From a bacterium (GTDB lineage Bacteria; Patescibacteriota; JAUYIX01): a stretch of DNA of 6,347 nucleotides. The stretch lies in assembly GCA_030688115.1 (NCBI GenBank), contig JAUYIX010000067.1:1-6347 (forward strand), given 5' to 3'. The translations under genes and the position numbers were made by a program. Of this stretch, positions 5,382 to 6,347 are shown piece by piece (within the stretch, counting starts at the first letter, position 1; each line of letters begins with the position of its first letter). The notes under the pieces are model-generated. The model saw only the letters and a program-made list of their open reading frames with translations, was not told where the DNA came from and ran no database searches.

Positions 5382-6347
5382 GTGTTTGTAATCCGATATC
5401 GCCCTTGCCTCTAACGCGCACGGCAACGTTGTTGGCGGCCAGTTCTTTGTCACCGAGCACTAGTATGTAGGGGATTTTTTGTTTTTCAGCGTGGCGGATG
5501 CGACGCCCGATCGTCTCATCGGAGGCGTGCAAATCTACCCGCAAACTCTCTGTACGCAATTGGTCAGCCAGCTTGCCAGCCTCGTCAACGTGCTTGGCTG
5601 AGATAGGCAGAACCGCGACCTGCACAGGTGCCAGCCACAATGGAAAAACTCCGGCAAAATGCTCGATTAAAATGCCCAAAAAGCGCTCGGTCGATCCCAG
5701 TAAGGCGCGGTGGATCACGACCGGTTGCTTTTTGCTGCCATCTTTGTCGGTGTACTCAAGTTTAAATCGTGCGGGGAGGTTCATGTCGAGCTGGATTGTG
5801 GAGAGCTGCCAGGAGCGCCCCAAGACGTCCTTAAAAATAAAGTCGAGCTTGGGACCATAAAAAGCGGCCTCTCCAACCCCAGGCTCGTGGCGCCAACCGC
5901 GATCCTCGATCACTTTGTTGAGGATCTGCTCAGAAGATTCCCAAATTTTTGACTCACCAATATATTGACCCGTATTTTTGGGATCCCGAGTTGATATTCT
6001 TACCCAAAAATCATTAAAGCCCATTTTTTTGTAGAGCTCATTGACCATATCGAGCATGAGGTTGATCTCGGACTCGATCTGGTCGGGCATTACAAAGACG
6101 TGGCAGTCATCTTGTGTAAGGGCGCGTACGCGCGTTAAGCCGGTAAGTTCTCCCGACTTCTCATAACGGTAATTGGTGGTCGTGGCGGTCCAGCGGATCG
6201 GCAGCTCCTTATACGAGTGGGGGAGTGTCTTGTACAGCATCATAAAGTGCGGACAGTTCATCGGCTTGAGATAATAATTGGCCTCACCCTTAAGCTGCAT
6301 CGGCGGATACATCGCATCAAATTTATCGAGATGCCCCGAGATTTTGT
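5338..6347 (-). CDS. thrS: Threonyl-tRNA synthetase, C-terminal part (5' end beyond the window)
   Basis: ThrRS charges tRNA(Thr). The frame stays open to the right edge, past the ATG at 6312: residues ..KISGHLDKFDA precede MYPPM and match the ThrRS 'SGHW-D' region, so the gene is cut at its 5' side and 6312 is not the true start. About 335 residues are visible. Class II core motifs include LKPMNC (around 6270-6253), motif 2 NYRYEKSGELTGLTRVR, TQDDCHVF, AAFYGPKLDF, and motif 3 HRALLGSTERFLGILIEHF. Zinc ligands are expected at the Cys of NCP, the His of DDCH and the His of IHRALLGS. The C-terminal anticodon-binding (HGTP) domain runs from FPLWLAPVQVAVLPI to the end, with DETIGRRIRHAEKQKIPYIL typical. 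TGS and editing domains lie outside the window and cannot be judged. The 3' end overlaps the miaA start. Confidence 0.96.
   Translation of the reverse strand, partial: KISGHLDKFDAMYPPMQLKGEANYYLKPMNCPHFMMLYKTLPHSYKELPIRWTATTTNYRYEKSGELTGLTRVRALTQDDCHVFVMPDQIESEINLMLDMVNELYKKMGFNDFWVRISTRDPKNTGQYIGESKIWESSEQILNKVIEDRGWRHEPGVGEAAFYGPKLDFIFKDVLGRSWQLSTIQLDMNLPARFKLEYTDKDGSKKQPVVIHRALLGSTERFLGILIEHFAGVFPLWLAPVQVAVLPISAKHVDEAGKLADQLRTESLRVDLHASDETIGRRIRHAEKQKIPYILVLGDKELAANNVAVRVRGKGDIGLQTREDFISTLKKELAT

Noticed and set aside
1112..6347. Alternative genetic code (UGA read as Gly, as in Gracilibacteria/SR1)
   Set aside because: All conserved proteins are complete without any in-frame TGA and end at TAG or TAA at expected lengths, so there is no sign of UGA recoding.

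Overview
The window carries seven protein genes from what looks like a small bacterial genome, probably a Patescibacteria/CPR lineage and perhaps Saccharibacteria. That placement is inference. It rests on the look of the ThrRS, NusG and L11 proteins, the very tight packing, the general lack of Shine-Dalgarno sequences, and a DUF1704 (QEGLA-motif) peptidase-like gene beside the nusG-rplK-rplA cluster. All conserved genes read through in the standard code. Stops used are TAG (nusG, rplA, gatB, thrS) and TAA (rplK, miaA).

Layout: positions 1-944 (minus) hold a gene whose 3' end is cut off by the left edge. It encodes a DUF1704/MATCAP-type HEXXXH metallopeptidase. A 167-bp divergent region (945-1111) follows, with a good extended -10 promoter for nusG and several small repeats. 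The plus-strand cluster nusG-rplK-rplA (1112-2779) encodes a transcription factor and the 50S proteins L11 and L1. A 129-bp spacer holds a weak candidate hairpin and a probable promoter for gatB (2909-4393). gatB meets miaA (minus) tail to tail with an 11-bp overlap. miaA in turn starts inside the end of thrS (minus), which runs off the right edge without its 5' part.

The genes form one information-processing block: transcription elongation and ribosome stalk-base proteins, misacylated-tRNA amidation (GatB), tRNA A37 prenylation (MiaA) and threonyl-tRNA synthesis (ThrS). The outlier is the DUF1704 gene, a zinc peptidase-like protein with no known bacterial substrate. I see no CRISPR array, mobile element, tRNA or rRNA gene, and no clear undescribed multi-gene system. 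The items most worth a second look are the DUF1704 protein, the altered thiostrepton-contact loop of L11, the odd start region of miaA, and the unusual translation-initiation regions of nusG and gatB.
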